DNA of 64,000 nt from Ponticaulis profundi (lineage in GTDB: Bacteria; Pseudomonadota; Alphaproteobacteria; Caulobacterales; Hyphomonadaceae), in the NCBI RefSeq assembly GCF_042659465.1, contig NZ_JBHSSW010000005.1, positions 186,001 through 250,000 on the forward strand. Reading direction: 5' to 3'. Made by a program: the position numbers and the translations under genes. Shown piece by piece: positions 17,028 to 25,678 of this stretch. Within the stretch, counting starts at the first letter, position 1. Each line of letters starts with the position of its first letter. The notes under the pieces were generated by a model, which saw only the letters and a program-made list of their open reading frames with translations, had not been told where the DNA came from and ran no database searches.

Positions 17028-18005
17028 CTAACGGATTGCCACCGGATTAATCATGGCCTGGACGGTGCCCTGCAGACGCGGAACACCCAGCGAAAAGAAA
17101 AATTCCGTCACGCCATCACTGGCCAGTTCATCGGTGACCATATTCTCCAGAATATAGATACCATGCTTGGCGAGCAGGGTCTGGTGCACTTCATATGGAC
17201 GGGTCTCGTCCTCAAACGGAATGACTTCCAGTGCGATGGAGTCAGCACCAATCGCGACGACGCCCAGACTGGCGAGATACTCAGCGCCTTCGACACCAAG
17301 GCCCGGTTCGGCAGGATTGAAAGGCTGTCCTTCGCTGGCAGCCATTTTGCCCGTGTGGAAAATGACAACATCGCCTGGTTCGATTGTCAGCCCTGCAGCG
17401 CCAAGTGCCTCATCAATCTCCGCGCGGTTGAACGCTGTACCATCCGGTAACGGGCTTTCACCGAACACCTTAGTCATGTCGAGCAGAATGCCGCGTGTCG
17501 CAATCGGTGGAATATCCTGAGTGCCGAACTGCGTTAGGCCCGCTGTTGTGACGAAATCGCTGACATGCACGCCGTTATAGTAGCGGTGATCAATGCCCAT
17601 ATGACCAAGCCCGTCAATCTGACTGCCAATGCCGACATAGGTGCGCACAATGTCATCATTTCCGGTCGCCTTATTGGCGCCAAGCGCTGCGCCTGATCCA
17701 TCGGAGGGCTGCAGAACGACCACATCATAGGAGCGCGGCGGGTAAGCCGCCGATTCCCGTCCCGTCACCTGCGCCAGCGCATAGGTCTTGCCGGTGGTAA
17801 TCAGCTTAGAGGCCGCCAGTGTTTTCTCCGGTGTCAGAATGTTCACCGCACCGAGACGGTCATCCTCGCCCCATCTGGATTGCGTCCAGTCGGTCGCTTC
17901 GCTCGTCGCCTCTGCGGGTGTCTCAACTGCGGGCGCTTCGGCCTCCTGTGCATGAGCCAGCCCAAACAGGCTCGCCGCCGCACATGTGAGCAACAAATGT
18001 CTCAT
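17028..18005 (-). CDS. Secreted cyclase-family (metal-dependent hydrolase) protein
   Basis: 325 residues, with a signal peptide cleaved after Ala-His-Ala (about residue 19) and an Ala/Glu-rich linker. The rest matches the cyclase/kynurenine-formamidase-like fold: DDRLGAVNILTPEKT, and a variant metal site DGLGHMGIDHRYYNG in place of the usual HxGTHxD. AGGGAGGA lies upstream of the start. Family members hydrolyse cyclic amides or formamides; the substrate here is unknown. Divergent from the IscU-like gene. Confidence 0.85.
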   Translation of the reverse strand: MRHLLLTCAAASLFGLAHAQEAEAPAVETPAEATSEATDWTQSRWGEDDRLGAVNILTPEKTLAASKLITTGKTYALAQVTGRESAAYPPRSYDVVVLQPSDGSGAALGANKATGNDDIVRTYVGIGSQIDGLGHMGIDHRYYNGVHVSDFVTTAGLTQFGTQDIPPIATRGILLDMTKVFGESPLPDGTAFNRAEIDEALGAAGLTIEPGDVVIFHTGKMAASEGQPFNPAEPGLGVEGAEYLASLGVVAIGADSIALEVIPFEDETRPYEVHQTLLAKHGIYILENMVTDELASDGVTEFFFSLGVPRLQGTVQAMINPVAIR

Positions 18006-18135
18006 CTTTAAATCCTCCCTGACGTCTAGTGTTTTGCGCAGCTAACCGCGTTCTTTCGCAAAAGACCAGCCTCACGTTGAAGACAATGCAAACCACCCTC
18101 TTGCTGAAAGACATGGGCAGTGCCATTTCTGCGTC

Positions 18136-18606
18136 ATGGCAGGCGATCTCTATCATAACCGCGTACTGGAACTGGCCGCTGATATCCCGAATATCGGTCA
18201 TCTCGATGCGCCGGATGGCAAGGCTCACAAGGTAAGCCGTGTCTGTGGGTCTGAAATCGAAGTTGAGGTCAATCTGTCCGAAGATGGCCAGCAGATCACC
18301 GAAATTGCCGTGCAATCACGTGCCTGCGCGCTGGGCGCCGCCGCACTTAGCATTCTGGCCCGCGAAGGCGTTGGCGCAGAGGTTTCGGACGTTATCGAAG
18401 CGCGTGACCAGTTGAAGGCCATGCTGAAAACCGGCGGCACTCCGCCTTCCGGTCGTTTCTGGGAATTGCGCCATCTCGAAGGTGTCGCCGACTATCCGCA
18501 ACGCCACATGTCGACCATGCTCGCTTTTGAAGCCGGCGTCGCAGCGATTGAAGACGCAATCGCCAAACGCGATACCCCCAGCGCAGAGCCCGCTCAAGCG
18601 GATTGA
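18136..18606 (+). CDS. IscU/NifU_N-like iron-sulfur scaffold protein
   Basis: 156 residues with the NifU_N-type fold: first Cys in RVCGSEIEVEV (about 37), second in RACALGAAALSIL (about 64). The position of the third IscU cysteine, in the HPxRHxC-like segment, reads YPQRHMSTML, with no Cys, so this is a non-canonical scaffold. Such proteins are annotated as iron-sulfur assembly scaffolds in alphaproteobacteria without isc neighbours. It overlaps the otsB region closely (2 nt between stop and ATG), suggesting cotranscription. Confidence 0.82.
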   Translation: MAGDLYHNRVLELAADIPNIGHLDAPDGKAHKVSRVCGSEIEVEVNLSEDGQQITEIAVQSRACALGAAALSILAREGVGAEVSDVIEARDQLKAMLKTGGTPPSGRFWELRHLEGVADYPQRHMSTMLAFEAGVAAIEDAIAKRDTPSAEPAQAD

Positions 18607-18608
18607 TC

Positions 18609-19334
18609 ATGCCTGCCGTGCCGCCTCTTCTGTCGCGCGAACACGCCGTCTTTCTTGATTATGATGGCACGCTCGTGGGCTTTGAAAGTCATGCCGCACA
18701 GGTTTTTCTGCCAGAAAGACGCTTAAATACGCTCCGGACGCTGTTTCAACATCTTGATGAGGGTCTCTGCATTATCAGCGGGCGCGATGTCAGAAACCTC
18801 AGCCAGCGTGTCCCAAAAGATGTCTGGCGCGCTGGAAGTCACGGGCTGGAATACTGTCTGCCGGATCATGTTCCCGACCACCCACCAGCGCCGGCGCCCC
18901 ATGCACTTTTGCAGGCTGTTCGGCAGATTGCGGGCGATCACACCGGCGCAGAAGTCGAGGTCAAAGGCCAGGTCATCGCCCTGCACTACCGACATGCGCC
19001 TGATGCCAGAGCCGTGCTTCTCGAAGCCATGACGCAAGCCGTAAGCGGTTTTGATGATTACTCACTGCAACAGGGCAAACTCGTCTTCGAGGCAAAACCC
19101 TATCAGGCACATAAGGGGCGCTGCATCGAGACCCTGATGACCCTCAGTCCATTTCAGAACAGGATCCCTATCATGGTCGGCGACGATGCCACCGATGAAG
19201 ACGCCATTGAGACCGTCAACCAGCTCGGTGGCTGGTCTGTTCGCATCGGCGCCGGCGAGACGAGCGCGACCTATCGTCTGGACACGCCAGAAGATGTCTG
19301 GCGCTGGATCGAAGCGTCTATCGCTTCCGGGTAA
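18609..19334 (+). CDS. otsB: Trehalose-6-phosphate phosphatase
   Basis: HAD-type phosphatase that makes free trehalose, an osmolyte, from trehalose 6-phosphate. HAD motif I is FLDYDGTLVGF (nucleophile Asp), SGRD follows as motif II, then an AHKGRCIE lysine motif and the acidic motif GDDATDED. 241 residues, normal length. The ATG at 18609 is preferred to the TTG at 18603, which overlaps the previous stop. The synthase otsA is not in the window. It converges with the lipoprotein gene, overlapping by 17 nt. Confidence 0.93.
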   Translation: MPAVPPLLSREHAVFLDYDGTLVGFESHAAQVFLPERRLNTLRTLFQHLDEGLCIISGRDVRNLSQRVPKDVWRAGSHGLEYCLPDHVPDHPPAPAPHALLQAVRQIAGDHTGAEVEVKGQVIALHYRHAPDARAVLLEAMTQAVSGFDDYSLQQGKLVFEAKPYQAHKGRCIETLMTLSPFQNRIPIMVGDDATDEDAIETVNQLGGWSVRIGAGETSATYRLDTPEDVWRWIEASIASG

Positions 19335-20061
19335 AGGGCACAGAGCAGGCCGGAACGCCCGGCTTCGTACCCGGATTGGCATCCACAAACGTCAGCGTAT
19401 CGCCTTCCAGTCGCACCACGCCATCCTGCCGATCCTCCGGGATAAAGTTATTCCCCTTGATATCAAAGGTGAGCATGCCGGAGCTGGCATCATAGGTATA
19501 ATCGCCCCAATAGTCGCGATAGGCTTCAAATGGCTGCCAGGTAAGCGAGAACCGGCCATCACCGAAAAAGCTCAGCTCCCGAATAATGCTCTCAGGAACG
19601 CACTCCCCCTCTTCCGGGCGCTGCGCCCAATAGCCGACAAGCGGTGTAGCGACAGGATCAACAATGTTGAATTCGCCGTATATGGAGCGCTCACCGTTGA
19701 ATTCGGCTTCAAAGCGTATCGTCCGTGGTTCTGCAGCCTCGTCGATTACGAAATACGGCGTGCCATCTTCCAAACGCTCCACAGTAACCAGAGCCTCTTC
19801 TGGCATGATATCAATCTTGCCGATACAACCGCCTGGTCTTTCCTCCATCATGCCGGGATAGGCAGACGCGTAGGGATAAAGCGACAGACGCTCACCAGCT
19901 TCCCTGGAGGGCGGATCCAGCCAGAAAAGTAAGGGAAGGTCCTCCTCCCCACACGCATCTCCGGTGACCACGGGCTTGGCAGGATCGGGCACCGTCGTCT
20001 CACAGCCTGCCAGCAAGGACAGGCACAAGACGGGCGCAACCGCCATCAGTAATTTTTGCAT
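19318..20061 (-). CDS. Hypothetical lipoprotein
   Basis: 247 residues; lipobox LLAGC at about residue 19 predicts a lipid-anchored protein. The mature part has about four further Cys, a GYWAQRPEEG segment and a C-terminal half of alternating aromatic strands (RFSLTWQPFEAY, GDYTYDASSGMLTF) that suggests a beta-sandwich or lipocalin-like fold. No named domain recognised. The start at 20061 has GGGGGATG upstream; 20145 would bury the signal. Confidence 0.8.
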   Translation of the reverse strand: MQKLLMAVAPVLCLSLLAGCETTVPDPAKPVVTGDACGEEDLPLLFWLDPPSREAGERLSLYPYASAYPGMMEERPGGCIGKIDIMPEEALVTVERLEDGTPYFVIDEAAEPRTIRFEAEFNGERSIYGEFNIVDPVATPLVGYWAQRPEEGECVPESIIRELSFFGDGRFSLTWQPFEAYRDYWGDYTYDASSGMLTFDIKGNNFIPEDRQDGVVRLEGDTLTFVDANPGTKPGVPACSVPFTRKR

Positions 20062-20180
20062 GTCATCCCCCGCTTCTTTCCACCATGACGAAGTGAACGG
20101 AAAAATCGCAGCCTGTCCAGATGGTTGTCGGGCGCCTTCTCTCATGACTTTGCAATCCTTATCTGTTAAGGGAGCGGTTC

Positions 20181-20474
20181 ATGATGAAGAAATACGCGCA
20201 TATCTCGCCCGCACCCCGGGCCTTGCTGATCGGCTATAAGGCGACGCTTTCTGCGGCGCTCTATGCCTGTGGTGTGCGCTGCCGTCATGAACCCACCTGC
20301 TCGGAGTATGCCGCGGAAGCCTGGTCCCGCCATGGCTTTCTGACAGGCGCGCGCCTTGGCGCAGGTCGTCTGTTGCGCTGTCGTCCAGGCGGCACACAAG
20401 GCTATGACCCGGTTCCGGATGAGAAGCCGGGCTGGCGCTTCATAACGCCAACCACCACCACAACCCGAACTTAA
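20181..20474 (+). CDS. yidD: Membrane protein insertion efficiency factor YidD
   Basis: 97 residues, matches YidD: RHEPTCSEYAAEAW, HGFLTGARLGAGRLLRC and GYDPVP with the conserved Cys. YidD aids YidC-dependent membrane protein insertion and usually lies near rpmH-rnpA-yidC; here it stands alone upstream of thrS. AAGGGAG precedes the start. The C-terminus ends in a Thr-run. Confidence 0.93.
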   Translation: MMKKYAHISPAPRALLIGYKATLSAALYACGVRCRHEPTCSEYAAEAWSRHGFLTGARLGAGRLLRCRPGGTQGYDPVPDEKPGWRFITPTTTTTRT

Positions 20475-20612
20475 AGCGCGTCTCGGTCGTCATCAGAGCT
20501 GCAGGCCGGGGCGCGAGAAAACCTTGCGGTGATCAATTGATCTCAACGCAGGGGGTGGTTTTGCAGACAAGTTCAGCTAAAGAACCTCAACAGGATTTGA
20601 GAGAGCAGAGAT

Positions 20613-22544
20613 ATGCTTGAAGTTACGCTGCCGGATGGCGCGAAAAAAGAATTTGAAGAAGGCGCATCCGCGATGGATGTTGCCGCTTCCATTTCAAAAT
20701 CACTGGCCAAGAAAGCCCTGGCCGCCAAGGTAAATGGTGAGCTGTGGGATCTGAACCGCCCGCTGGAAGGCGACGCAGAGGTGGCAATAGTCACTGATCG
20801 CGATCCGGAAGCCCTGGAGCTGATCCGACACGATGCGGCCCACGTGCTCGCACAGGCTGTTCAGGAGCTTTATCCCGGCACGCAGGTCACGATTGGCCCG
20901 GTGATCGAAGACGGCTTTTATTACGACTTTGCCCGCGAAGAACCTTTCTCTTCCGATGACTTTGAGAAGATCGAAGCCAAAATGGCTGAGATCGTCGACC
21001 GTGATCTGCCGATTGAACGTCAGGTCTGGAAAAAGGAAGATGCCATCGCGCACTTCAAGGGCATTGGCGAGAAATACAAAGCGCAGATCATTGACGACAT
21101 CATCCCGCCGGGTGAGCCGATCACACTGTATGCCCATGACGATCAGTGGTCAGATCTCTGCCGTGGTCCGCACCTGCCATCCACAGGCAAATTGCCGAAA
21201 GCATTCAAGCTGATGAAGCTTGCCGGTGCTTATTGGCGCGGCGATTCAAACAATGAAATGCTTCAGCGCATGTACGGGACAGCCTGGGCGAATGAGAAAG
21301 ATCTCAAGGCCCATTTGCACCGTCTGGAAGAAGCCGAAAAACGTGACCACCGCAAGCTTGGCCGCGAACTGGATCTTTTCCATATGCAGGAAGAAGGTCG
21401 CGGCATGGTGTTCTGGCACAAAAAAGGCCTGACACTCTGGCATGCCGTCGAAGGTTATGTCCGTCGCCGCCTGGACGCAGAAGACTATGAAGAAGTGCGG
21501 ACGCCGCAAGTGCTCGACCGCAAATTCTGGGAACAGTCTGGTCACTGGGACAAATATCGCGAAAATATGTTCATCGCTGAAACGGCCGAGGACGAAACGC
21601 TCTCGCTGAAGCCAATGAACTGCCCGGGCCACGTTCAGATCTTCAAACAGGGCCAGAAGTCCTATCGTGATCTGCCGCTGCGCATGGCTGAATTCGGCGC
21701 CTGTCACCGCTATGAGCCATCGGGCGCTCTGCACGGTCTGATGCGCGTTCGCGCCTTCACACAGGATGATGCGCACATTTTCTGTCGCGAAGATCAGATT
21801 GAAGATGAGACAGCGAAATTCATCACGTTGGCAAAATCCATCCATGCCGATTTCGGTCTTGAAACGCATCACATCAATCTGGCGACGCGTCCCGAGACAC
21901 GTGCTGGCTCGGATGAGTTCTGGGACAAGGCAGAAACACAAATGCTGAACGCGGCGCGCAAGGCCGGTGTTGAGCCTGTGATCGCAGAAGGTGATGGCGC
22001 GTTTTACGCTCCGAAGCTCGACTTCATCGTCAAGGATGCCATCGGCCGCGAATGGACGTGCGGCACGATCCAGCTCGACTATGTGCTGCCGGATCGTCTG
22101 AATGCCGAATATGTTGGTGAAGATGGCAACAAGCACAAGCCGGTCATGCTGCACCGTGCGATCCTCGGATCGCTGGAACGCTTTATCGGTATTCTGATCG
22201 AGAACTGCGCTGGCGCTTTCCCAATGTGGCTGGCACCGACGCAGGTGGTTGTCGCGCCGATCTCGGATGAATCGAACGATTATGCCCGCGAAGTAAAGGC
22301 TGAACTCGAAGCGAAAGGCCTGCGCGTTGAAATCGACCTTCGCAATGAGAAGATCAACTACAAGATCCGCGAGCACTCGCATCAGAAAATCCCGTACATT
22401 GCCGTAGTCGGCAAGCGGGAAGCGGAAGAGCGCACCGTTGCACTGCGCCAGTTCGGCACGAAGAATCAGGAAATTCTGCCTCTCGACGAAACGAAGGCGC
22501 GCCTTGGACAGGAGGCTCTGCCACCTGACCTTGCAAAGGCGTAA
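20613..22544 (+). CDS. thrS: Threonyl-tRNA synthetase
   Basis: 643-residue class II synthetase, full length. Order: TGS domain (1-60), editing domain with HDAAH (about 73) and the GPVIEDGFYYDF segment, catalytic core with motif 2 region GACHRYEPSGALHGLMRVR, zinc Cys in MNCPGH, motif 3 in HRAILGSLERF, and the anticodon-binding domain (about 540-640, starting TQVVVAPIS). GAGAG lies before the start. No T-box or leader peptide is visible in the 138-bp upstream gap. Confidence 0.98.
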   Translation: MLEVTLPDGAKKEFEEGASAMDVAASISKSLAKKALAAKVNGELWDLNRPLEGDAEVAIVTDRDPEALELIRHDAAHVLAQAVQELYPGTQVTIGPVIEDGFYYDFAREEPFSSDDFEKIEAKMAEIVDRDLPIERQVWKKEDAIAHFKGIGEKYKAQIIDDIIPPGEPITLYAHDDQWSDLCRGPHLPSTGKLPKAFKLMKLAGAYWRGDSNNEMLQRMYGTAWANEKDLKAHLHRLEEAEKRDHRKLGRELDLFHMQEEGRGMVFWHKKGLTLWHAVEGYVRRRLDAEDYEEVRTPQVLDRKFWEQSGHWDKYRENMFIAETAEDETLSLKPMNCPGHVQIFKQGQKSYRDLPLRMAEFGACHRYEPSGALHGLMRVRAFTQDDAHIFCREDQIEDETAKFITLAKSIHADFGLETHHINLATRPETRAGSDEFWDKAETQMLNAARKAGVEPVIAEGDGAFYAPKLDFIVKDAIGREWTCGTIQLDYVLPDRLNAEYVGEDGNKHKPVMLHRAILGSLERFIGILIENCAGAFPMWLAPTQVVVAPISDESNDYAREVKAELEAKGLRVEIDLRNEKINYKIREHSHQKIPYIAVVGKREAEERTVALRQFGTKNQEILPLDETKARLGQEALPPDLAKA

Positions 22545-22631
22545 TTCGCTGAGAAAAAAGAGCTATATGACCTTGCAGCATAATCCTGCTCGGTCGTATG
22601 GCTTTAAGGATCGAAGCGGATAGGGGTATTC

Positions 22632-23864
22632 ATGTCGGCATGGTTCTGGCTCATCGCCTGGGGGCTTTGGTGTCTGGTTATGAGCATGGGCGCGCAAGGC
22701 TTTTCGCCCGTCATGTCGCTCATTGGCCTGCTGGCCTTGCCGAAACTTGCTGATCTGAGATGGCCAGTACCACTTGATGTACTGGCCTTTCTGGTTTTTC
22801 TGGCCTGGTGCGTCGCAACCGCGCTCTGGTCGCCCTATTCGACCGGAAGCTGGATCACCATCGACCCCGCCAATGAGAACTATGCCGTCGACTCTCCGGG
22901 ACTACGGATCACGCTGGTCAGCCTGCTTTGCATGCTGGGCTTCTGGCGGCTTTATTCTGTCGATGACAAATTCTATCGCCGTGTTCGTTCGGTTGGGCCG
23001 ATCACCATTGGCCTGCAGATGCTGGTCTTTCTTTCGGCCGTGCTGGCCTTCGATGTGTTTCGCAGCTTTTTCAGCTTCAGCGACGACTTCAATATCGGCC
23101 AGAACATGATCCGCTCCGTCAATATGGCGATCCTGGCGCTCCCACTCCTGTTTTTCCTGATCCCGCGCGAAAAGCTCTCCCTCCGCCTGTTTTCCGTGCT
23201 GGTGGCCAGCGCCATTTGTATCGTCTATGCCGCGCGGGTGGACGGCCAGGCTGCCATTGTCGCGTTTGCCGTCATCATTGCAGTTGCCAGCCTCACACGC
23301 CTGATGGGGCGTTCGATCTTCCGCTTGCTCGGATACGGCACAGCAGTCGTGATCTTAACAATGCCCTTCGCTATGGATCTCATCATCGATACTGCCGCGA
23401 AAATGGATCAGGATTCGATCCCGTTATCATACGCGTCTCGCCTCTTCAGTTATGAATTTGTGATCGACAAAGTTCAGGAAAAATGGCTACTCGGCTGGGG
23501 CGTTGAAGCTTCCAAACAATGGAAAGAGACGACTGATTTCATCGTAAATGGTACGGTCGTGCAGTATCCGATCGTACCGGGGCATCCACACAATGCGCCG
23601 CTTCAGATCTGGGCCGAGACCGGTCTCGTCGGTGTGCTGCTCCTGAGTGCTTTTACAATTCTGCTTGGTGAACGTTTTGCACGCTCTGATGTAAATAATC
23701 CACAAGTTCTCATACCCGGGGCTTGCTTATGGGGCGGCTCTCTGGTGTATGCCGCCATGTCCTACAGCGTCTGGAATGACGCCTACTGGGCTGGTGTATT
23801 GTTTCTGGCAACGGGTGTGCTCGCGCTCTCCAAGCTTCTGCCTAAGGTTAAAAGTCCGGAATGA
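22632..23864 (+). CDS. O-antigen ligase/polymerase family membrane protein
   Basis: 410 residues with about ten membrane helices and one large periplasmic loop (about 270-330). The motif GHPHNAPLQIWAETGLVG is the Wzy_C/O-antigen ligase signature (His-Asn ... Glu-x-Gly). It could be WaaL-type ligase or a polysaccharide polymerase; sequence alone does not decide. The glycosyltransferase gene overlaps its stop by 4 nt, so the two form an operon; thrS ends 87 nt upstream. Confidence 0.87.
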   Translation: MSAWFWLIAWGLWCLVMSMGAQGFSPVMSLIGLLALPKLADLRWPVPLDVLAFLVFLAWCVATALWSPYSTGSWITIDPANENYAVDSPGLRITLVSLLCMLGFWRLYSVDDKFYRRVRSVGPITIGLQMLVFLSAVLAFDVFRSFFSFSDDFNIGQNMIRSVNMAILALPLLFFLIPREKLSLRLFSVLVASAICIVYAARVDGQAAIVAFAVIIAVASLTRLMGRSIFRLLGYGTAVVILTMPFAMDLIIDTAAKMDQDSIPLSYASRLFSYEFVIDKVQEKWLLGWGVEASKQWKETTDFIVNGTVVQYPIVPGHPHNAPLQIWAETGLVGVLLLSAFTILLGERFARSDVNNPQVLIPGACLWGGSLVYAAMSYSVWNDAYWAGVLFLATGVLALSKLLPKVKSPE

Positions 23865-24817
23865 CGCAAGTAGAGCAGCCGCTGCCGACGATCTCAGCGA
23901 TCGTCGTGACCTTTTATTCCGGGCCGGCCCTGAAAGAATGCCTACACGCTCTGTGCGCCGAGGATGGCATCACAGAGATCATCGTTGTGAACAATGGTAA
24001 TACAGACAAAGATCTGAACTGGCTCCGCAACTTCAAAAAGAAGTCCGGTCAACGCCGGTATGAACTAATAACCGGACACGGAAACATCGGCTTCGGCGCC
24101 GGCGTCAACATGGGTGCACGCGCTGCAGAATGCGATCGTCTGCTGATCATCAATCCGGATGCTGTCTTGCGCTATGGATCGCTTCCAAAGCTCGAAGCCG
24201 CGCGCAACGCGGGCGCAGAGCCCTGCCTGGTCGGCGGCAAGCTCTATTACGCGAGCGGCAAGGAACAGCGCGGTGGTCGGCGTGAATTGCTGACCCTGCC
24301 TCGTGCGATCACGACGTTTACCGGCCTTTCCCGGCTGGAGAAAATCATTCCACTGAAAGTGTTCCGTGACCTCCACCGCGAGAACGATCCCGAGCCATCC
24401 GGACCGGTTCCAATGCCGGTTGTGTCCGGCGCGCTCTGCTACATCTCCGCCCATGACTTCTGGACGGTTGACGGCTTCGATGAAGGATATTTCCTACACG
24501 TCGAGGACATCGATCTGTGCCGACGGATCGCGATTGCAGGTGGTCAGGTCATATATACACCGCATGGCGGCGCGCTTCATTACGGGTCGACCTCTGCCGT
24601 ATCAGCCAATTTCGTCGAATGGCACAAGGCGAAGGGACTCTCGCGGTATTTCCGCATCTATTCCGCCTCACCTCTGGAGACATTTTTCGCAGGCGCGAGC
24701 CTGTATGCCTTCGCATTCGTGCTGATAGGCAGATCGACTGTGATCCGTGCATTCAACCAACTACGCGGCTCACTGAGCCGCAGGTTTCGGAAACGATCCC
24801 GCGCGAAGCAATCCTGA
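23861..24817 (+). CDS. Family 2 glycosyltransferase (rhamnosyltransferase-like)
   Basis: 318 residues, GT-A fold. Marks: SAIVVTFYSG start, VVNNGNTD, GFGAGVNMGA, the metal-binding NPDA, and DGFDEGYFLHVEDIDLC for acceptor/catalytic base. A hydrophobic C-terminal stretch (about 280-300) may anchor it to the membrane. This pattern fits enzymes adding rhamnose or similar sugars to lipid-linked O-antigen. It starts in ATGA overlap with the ligase and overlaps the 3' end of HMG-CoA lyase by 48 nt in the opposite direction. Confidence 0.88.
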   Translation: MTQVEQPLPTISAIVVTFYSGPALKECLHALCAEDGITEIIVVNNGNTDKDLNWLRNFKKKSGQRRYELITGHGNIGFGAGVNMGARAAECDRLLIINPDAVLRYGSLPKLEAARNAGAEPCLVGGKLYYASGKEQRGGRRELLTLPRAITTFTGLSRLEKIIPLKVFRDLHRENDPEPSGPVPMPVVSGALCYISAHDFWTVDGFDEGYFLHVEDIDLCRRIAIAGGQVIYTPHGGALHYGSTSAVSANFVEWHKAKGLSRYFRIYSASPLETFFAGASLYAFAFVLIGRSTVIRAFNQLRGSLSRRFRKRSRAKQS

Positions 24818-25678
24818 CGGCACATCGTGGCCGAGTGCTTTCTCCAGCCAGCGCGCCGTTTCAATCATCGCCGATAGATCAATCCCGGTTTCAAAGCCGG
24901 CGCGCTCCAGCATATAGACAACATCTTCAGTCGCCACATTTCCGGTCGCGTTCGGTGCGAACGGACACCCCCCAATGCCCCCACAGCTCGCATCAATGAC
25001 ATCAACGTCATTACGGACCGCCGCAGCAACATTCGCAAGCCCGGTATTGCGCGTGTTGTGAAAATGCACGCGCATGAAAACATCCGGCGCATAAAGGCGA
25101 ACTTCCTCGAGTCGCTTTTCAACTAACCACGGATCAGCCACGCCAATCGTGTCAGCAATAGCGAGTTCTCCAACACCTGCGCGTTGTGCCTGAGCGGCAA
25201 GACCACCAACCACGCCGTCAGGAATATCGCCGCTGAAAGGATCGCCAAAGGCGACACCAATCGTTGCTGTGAGTGAAATCCCGGCTTCATGCACCAAGGG
25301 CGCGCACTGCGTCAGCAAATCGGCGCTCTCTTGTGGGCTCATCCCCTGATTGCGTCGACCAAAGGCCTCTCCGGCAACCAACACGAAATTGATTTCATCC
25401 GCACCGGCCTCAATGGCGCGGCGAACACCTTTTTCGTTAAGCGCCAATGCGATGTATTGCGTTCCGGCTTTTCGAGGCACGCCCTCAAAAACCGCCGGAC
25501 TGTCAGCCATTTTGGGAACAGCGCGCGGCGAGACGAAACTACCTGCTTCCATCCGCTTCACACCACATGCGCGCAGCCGCTCAATAAACTCCAGCTTCTG
25601 CTCCACCGAAAGGTCAGCAGGGTCGTTCTGAAGACCATCACGCGGCCCAACTTCAACAATATCAATGCGGCGCGTCAT
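24770..25678 (-). CDS. mvaB: Hydroxymethylglutaryl-CoA lyase
   Basis: Cleaves HMG-CoA to acetyl-CoA and acetoacetate, the last step of leucine breakdown. HMGL-like TIM barrel of 302 residues: VEVGPRDGLQN (catalytic Arg-Asp), HFHNTRNTGLAN with metal-binding His residues, and GGIGGCPFAPNATGN with the catalytic Cys. The start overlaps the stop of the GT39 gene by 4 nt although the functions are unrelated. No liu-cluster gene is nearby. Confidence 0.93.
   Translation of the reverse strand: MTRRIDIVEVGPRDGLQNDPADLSVEQKLEFIERLRACGVKRMEAGSFVSPRAVPKMADSPAVFEGVPRKAGTQYIALALNEKGVRRAIEAGADEINFVLVAGEAFGRRNQGMSPQESADLLTQCAPLVHEAGISLTATIGVAFGDPFSGDIPDGVVGGLAAQAQRAGVGELAIADTIGVADPWLVEKRLEEVRLYAPDVFMRVHFHNTRNTGLANVAAAVRNDVDVIDASCGGIGGCPFAPNATGNVATEDVVYMLERAGFETGIDLSAMIETARWLEKALGHDVPSGLLRAGSFPKPAAQ

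Noticed and set aside
20475..20612. T-box or attenuator before thrS
   Set aside because: No T-box sequence, Thr-rich leader peptide or terminator/antiterminator pair is visible.
21246..22382. 378-codon open frame antisense to thrS
   Set aside because: Lies wholly inside thrS on the opposite strand; its protein has no recognisable domain and is the expected shadow of GC-biased codons.
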